64,000 nt of DNA from Robiginitomaculum sp. (lineage in GTDB: Bacteria; Pseudomonadota; Alphaproteobacteria; Caulobacterales; Maricaulaceae): NCBI GenBank assembly GCA_021776635.1, contig JAJFFN010000021.1, forward strand, positions 186,001 to 250,000. Direction: 5' to 3'. Of the stretch, positions 61,983 through 64,000 are shown one piece after another. A model generated the notes under the pieces. The model was not told the origin of the DNA. It saw only the letters and a list, made by a program, of their open reading frames with translations, and did not search any database. A program made the translations under genes and the position numbers. Within the stretch, counting starts at the first letter, position 1. The number at the start of each line of letters is the position of its first letter.

Positions 61983-62137
61983 CTAACCTCTATGGGATAA
62001 AATTTCGTGACCAAGTAAATCTTTTGGAAGAGATTTTTTGTCCAAAAGACGATTACAAAGACTAATAAGTGGCCCATCATGCATAATTGTGTCTAACCCA
62101 CATTGCTCTTGTTTAATAATAATGTCAGCATAAATTT
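61983..62137 (-). other. Displaced C-terminal reading frame of udk
   Basis: If one T is restored to the TTT at 62135-62137, the udk frame runs on as YADIIIKQEQCG and about 35 more residues to a TAG at 61983, giving a protein of about 228 residues that ends 30 bp before the reductase start. This is the tail expected of the family, so the shift is real relative to the ancestor. Whether it is mutation, sequencing error or slippage is open. Confidence 0.75.
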
Positions 62138-62668
62138 ACTGGGTTTGACAAATTTATTGTGCATAGGTGCAACATCTTTTGAAAATTGATTTTGGATACA
62201 ATTGATTGTTCGCCCGCGTTCTTCTACGTCGCGGCGTATGCGGCGATCCAGGCGTGTTTGTTCTTTGCAGGCTACATAAAATTTATAATCAAATGCCGCT
62301 CGTACTTTTTCTTGGGTCAGTATTAATATGCCCTCTATGAGTAAAATCGGTTTTGGTACAATGCGTTCAGTGATATTTGTCCGCCGGTGTGCCTTAAAGT
62401 CATAAGTAGGAACATCGACGGCTTGACCATTTTTTAGCAATTTTAAATGCTTTAAAAATAACGCCCAATCAAATGCCTTAGGGTGGTCGAAATTTGGCAA
62501 AGGTTGACCTGGCTTTACGCCGCCAAGATCAAGATAATAATTATCCTGGCGCAAGACGGTACAAGTTTCTTTGTTGCGTGTTTTATTCAAGGCTTCGCAC
62601 GTATATTTGGCAAGGCGCGTTTTACCAGAACAACTCCCACCCGCAATTGCTATAATGTGAATATCCAA
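62093..62668 (-). CDS. udk: Uridine kinase (C-terminus frameshifted)
   Basis: 191 residues. Walker A GGSCSGKT at 10-17, RQDNYYLDLGG, NFDHPKAFDW, PTYDFKAHRR, EGILILT and RIRRDVEERGR match uridine kinase/PRK-fold kinases; phosphorylates uridine/cytidine with ATP. The family end FVxPTK-YADIII is interrupted: after FVKPSK the frame shifts at a T-run (62132-62137) and ends 13 codons later, while the expected YADIII appears in the other frame. The catalytic core is intact, so activity is possible. Confidence 0.85.
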   Translation of the reverse strand: MDIHIIAIAGGSCSGKTRLAKYTCEALNKTRNKETCTVLRQDNYYLDLGGVKPGQPLPNFDHPKAFDWALFLKHLKLLKNGQAVDVPTYDFKAHRRTNITERIVPKPILLIEGILILTQEKVRAAFDYKFYVACKEQTRLDRRIRRDVEERGRTINCIQNQFSKDVAPMHNKFVKPSKFMLTLLLNKSNVG

Positions 62669-62774
62669 AATTGGCTCCCAAAATTGGCGTTTAGATTAGG
62701 AGGGTATGGCGCGGTTTTGGGTGATTTGCAATACGTGTTCTCATTGCCCGCTGACCCTAAAAGCCAAACAGGAA

Positions 62775-62800
62775 AACGATGACACTTGAGTGCCATCGTT
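62775..62800 (-). terminator. Probable terminator of the FliJ-like gene
   Basis: AACGATG (62775-62781) pairs with CATCGTT (62794-62800); after one A-C mismatch CACT/AGTG also pair. On the minus strand the stem is followed by TTTTCC. It sits 56 bp past the FliJ-like stop and before udk. The short T-run makes it weaker than the others. Confidence 0.65.
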
Positions 62801-62855
62801 GTTCTTCCCCGACATATTTCAAATAGTACGTAATTCGTATTTAAAGTGGAGTGTT

Positions 62856-63269
62856 CTAGCCTGCTTTGCGAGCAGCCATTTTTTCTGCTTTTTTCGCTAG
62901 TTGCTTTGCACGTACACGTTCAAAGCTATCTAGGGTATCCAATGCCATACGCAATTCATTGCTGAGCTCTTTGTTTTGCAGCTCGATATCATCAATCGTG
63001 ACTTGCAGGTTTTGTTTGCGCAATATTACGGAATTGGCATATGAGCCATATGCAACATAGCCTTCTTTACGCGCTTTGGGAGAAACTTCTTCTTCTGGTA
63101 CGCTAGCATTAAGCTTCCGCATTTGGCGCTCAAGGTCTTCCCGCGTAGCTTCCAAAACAGAAACTCTTTTTTGTAAATCTGAAATCGCGAAGCGTGTAGC
63201 ACGCACGCTTTTATCCATAGAAGTATTCATCTTATCACCTAACCCTAATTTTTTCGGCGTTTTCGCCAT
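62856..63269 (-). CDS. FliJ-like coiled-coil protein
   Basis: 137 residues, almost all alpha-helical, two long coiled-coil stretches (about 20-60 and 82-135) around a short break at SVPEEEVSPKARKEGY. Charge pattern and size fit flagellar export chaperone FliJ, and the place next to ctrA, a flagellar master regulator, agrees; sequence identity cannot be judged by eye, so a generic coiled-coil protein remains possible. Divergent from ctrA over 241 bp. Confidence 0.5.
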   Translation of the reverse strand: MAKTPKKLGLGDKMNTSMDKSVRATRFAISDLQKRVSVLEATREDLERQMRKLNASVPEEEVSPKARKEGYVAYGSYANSVILRKQNLQVTIDDIELQNKELSNELRMALDTLDSFERVRAKQLAKKAEKMAARKAG

Positions 63270-63385
63270 TGATTGGGTTTTTACAAGAACAGCCTTACAA
63301 ACTGGTAAACAAACGCAAAAAAAAGTGAATTAAGTGCGCAATGCCCCAAATTAGGGCGAAATTACCGTAAAAATGAATTTTATCG

Positions 63386-63448
63386 TTAACATTTGGTTTA
63401 CGGGATTCACGTATTGGTTTTTTTACGTTAACTAATATTAATTGATTC
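63386..63448 (+). promoter_or_regulatory. ctrA promoter region with GANTC sites and CtrA-like boxes
   Basis: GATTC (CcrM-type GANTC) occurs at 63404-63408 and 63444-63448. CtrA-box-like pairs are TTAA-N7-TTTA (63386-63400, near consensus) and TTAA-N6-TTAA (63428-63441, one base short). In Caulobacter ctrA is autoregulated and its promoter is silenced by GANTC methylation; the same logic is inferred here. The whole 241-bp gap is A/T-rich. Confidence 0.6.
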
Positions 63449-63510
63449 GCCCATTTGGGCACGTCTTTGAGGTAATTTAAGCCGTTACGGTAAATACTGG
63501 GAGGTAATAT

Positions 63511-64000
63511 ATGCGAGTTCTTCTAATTGAAGATGATATGGCAACAGCACAAAGTATTGAGCTGATGCTGAAATCGGAAGGTTTTAATGTCTATACAACA
63601 GATTTAGGCGAAGAGGGCGTCGATTTGGGTAAGCTTTACGATTATGACATCATCCTGCTAGACCTTAATCTGCCAGACATGCCAGGTTTTGATGTATTGA
63701 AAACTTTACGCTTAGCGAAGATCAATACACCTATCTTTATTTTGTCAGGCACTGCCGATGTAGACACCAAAGTCCGCGGGCTTGGTACGGGCGCGGATGA
63801 TTATATGACAAAGCCGTTCCACAAAGATGAGTTGGTCGCGCGTATTCACGCAGTTGTCCGCCGTTCTAAAGGACATGCACAGTCAATTATCCGTACAGGC
63901 GAAATTGCTGTAAACTTGGATGCTAAAACTGTTGAAGTTGGCGATCACCGTGTTCACTTGACCGGTAAGGAATACCAAATGCTTGAGCTTCTCTCTTTGC
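63511..64000 (+). CDS. ctrA: Cell-cycle response regulator CtrA (3' end outside window)
   Basis: 163 codons visible, starting ATG 63511 with GGGAGGT 5 nt upstream. Receiver domain with LIEDD (8-9 acidic pair), phospho-acceptor Asp in [12 protein letters not shown] (about 51), Thr/Ser of ILSGTAD and Lys of [10 protein letters not shown]; then the start of the OmpR-type wing ([29 protein letters not shown]). The sequence closely follows Caulobacter CtrA. It controls cell division, replication initiation and flagellar genes in this group. Confidence 0.96.
   Translation, partial: MRVLLIEDDMATAQSIELMLKSEGFNVYTTDLGEEGVDLGKLYDYDIILLDLNLPDMPGFDVLKTLRLAKINTPIFILSGTADVDTKVRGLGTGADDYMTKPFHKDELVARIHAVVRRSKGHAQSIIRTGEIAVNLDAKTVEVGDHRVHLTGKEYQMLELLSL

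Noticed and set aside
62483-62782. Plus-strand frame opposite udk
   Set aside because: Antisense of a recognised kinase for most of its length, with no family features in the rest.

Overview
The window comes from an alphaproteobacterium, most likely a Caulobacterales/Hyphomonadaceae-type marine organism. The response regulator entering at the right edge is a CtrA orthologue with GANTC sites upstream. COQ9, DUF2794 and DUF1499 proteins are typical alphaproteobacterial markers, and base composition is moderate. No tRNA, rRNA, CRISPR array, insertion sequence or prophage gene was seen. The DNA reads as tightly packed chromosome with many 4-bp ATGA gene overlaps.

Layout. 1-5377 (minus) is a nucleoside catabolic operon: cdd, purine nucleoside phosphorylase, deoC, a two-domain ALDH16-type aldehyde dehydrogenase and deoA (cut by the edge). 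recQ (plus) and a bestrophin-like membrane protein follow. 8200-12935 is a cobalamin-riboswitch-controlled B12 uptake operon (btuB, btuF, btuC, btuD). 12.9-21 kb holds a YceI lipoprotein, a GGDEF cyclase, purE-purK, a COQ9 protein, an ABC-2 exporter pair, an MBL hydrolase with an ATP-grasp-like partner, and a heat-shock hsp20 carrying a sigma32-type promoter, a ROSE-type RNA thermometer and a terminator. 21.9-24.2 kb holds a lipoprotein methyltransferase, an SCP2 protein and an alpha/beta hydrolase.

24172-33639 (minus) is the most unusual region. It is one eleven-gene operon with two isochorismatase-type amidases, two PuuE-like deacetylases, two type III CoA-transferases, an amidohydrolase_2 protein lacking HxH, a cupin with a His-rich tail, a VOC protein and two small unknowns. 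A 28-bp palindrome lies just upstream. It looks like a catabolic pathway for an amide- or N-carbamoyl-containing compound that proceeds through CoA thioesters; the substrate is unknown. An IclR regulator and a divergent beta-propeller/VOC pair lie 2-5 kb away.

38-47.3 kb is mostly housekeeping: DUF1499, pdxH, a minimal J-domain protein, aroC, a decayed DUF3052 relic, a glycine-zipper protein, thpR, an aldo/keto reductase, BI-1, DUF2794 and a BON lipoprotein. 47254-50071 (minus) is a dienoyl-CoA isomerase/DUF2855/SDR set. Divergent to it, 50151-57792 (plus) is a six-gene operon: PadR regulator, membrane-anchored histidine phosphatase, fused 5-oxoprolinase, a rhodanese-MtnA fusion, an MtnP-like phosphorylase and a RhaD-like class II aldolase. 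The last three fit a 5'-methylthio/5'-deoxy-nucleoside salvage (DHAP-shunt) route. An APC permease, an exported adenosine deaminase, a ferredoxin-reductase-type flavoprotein, a frameshifted uridine kinase and a FliJ-like protein lead up to ctrA.
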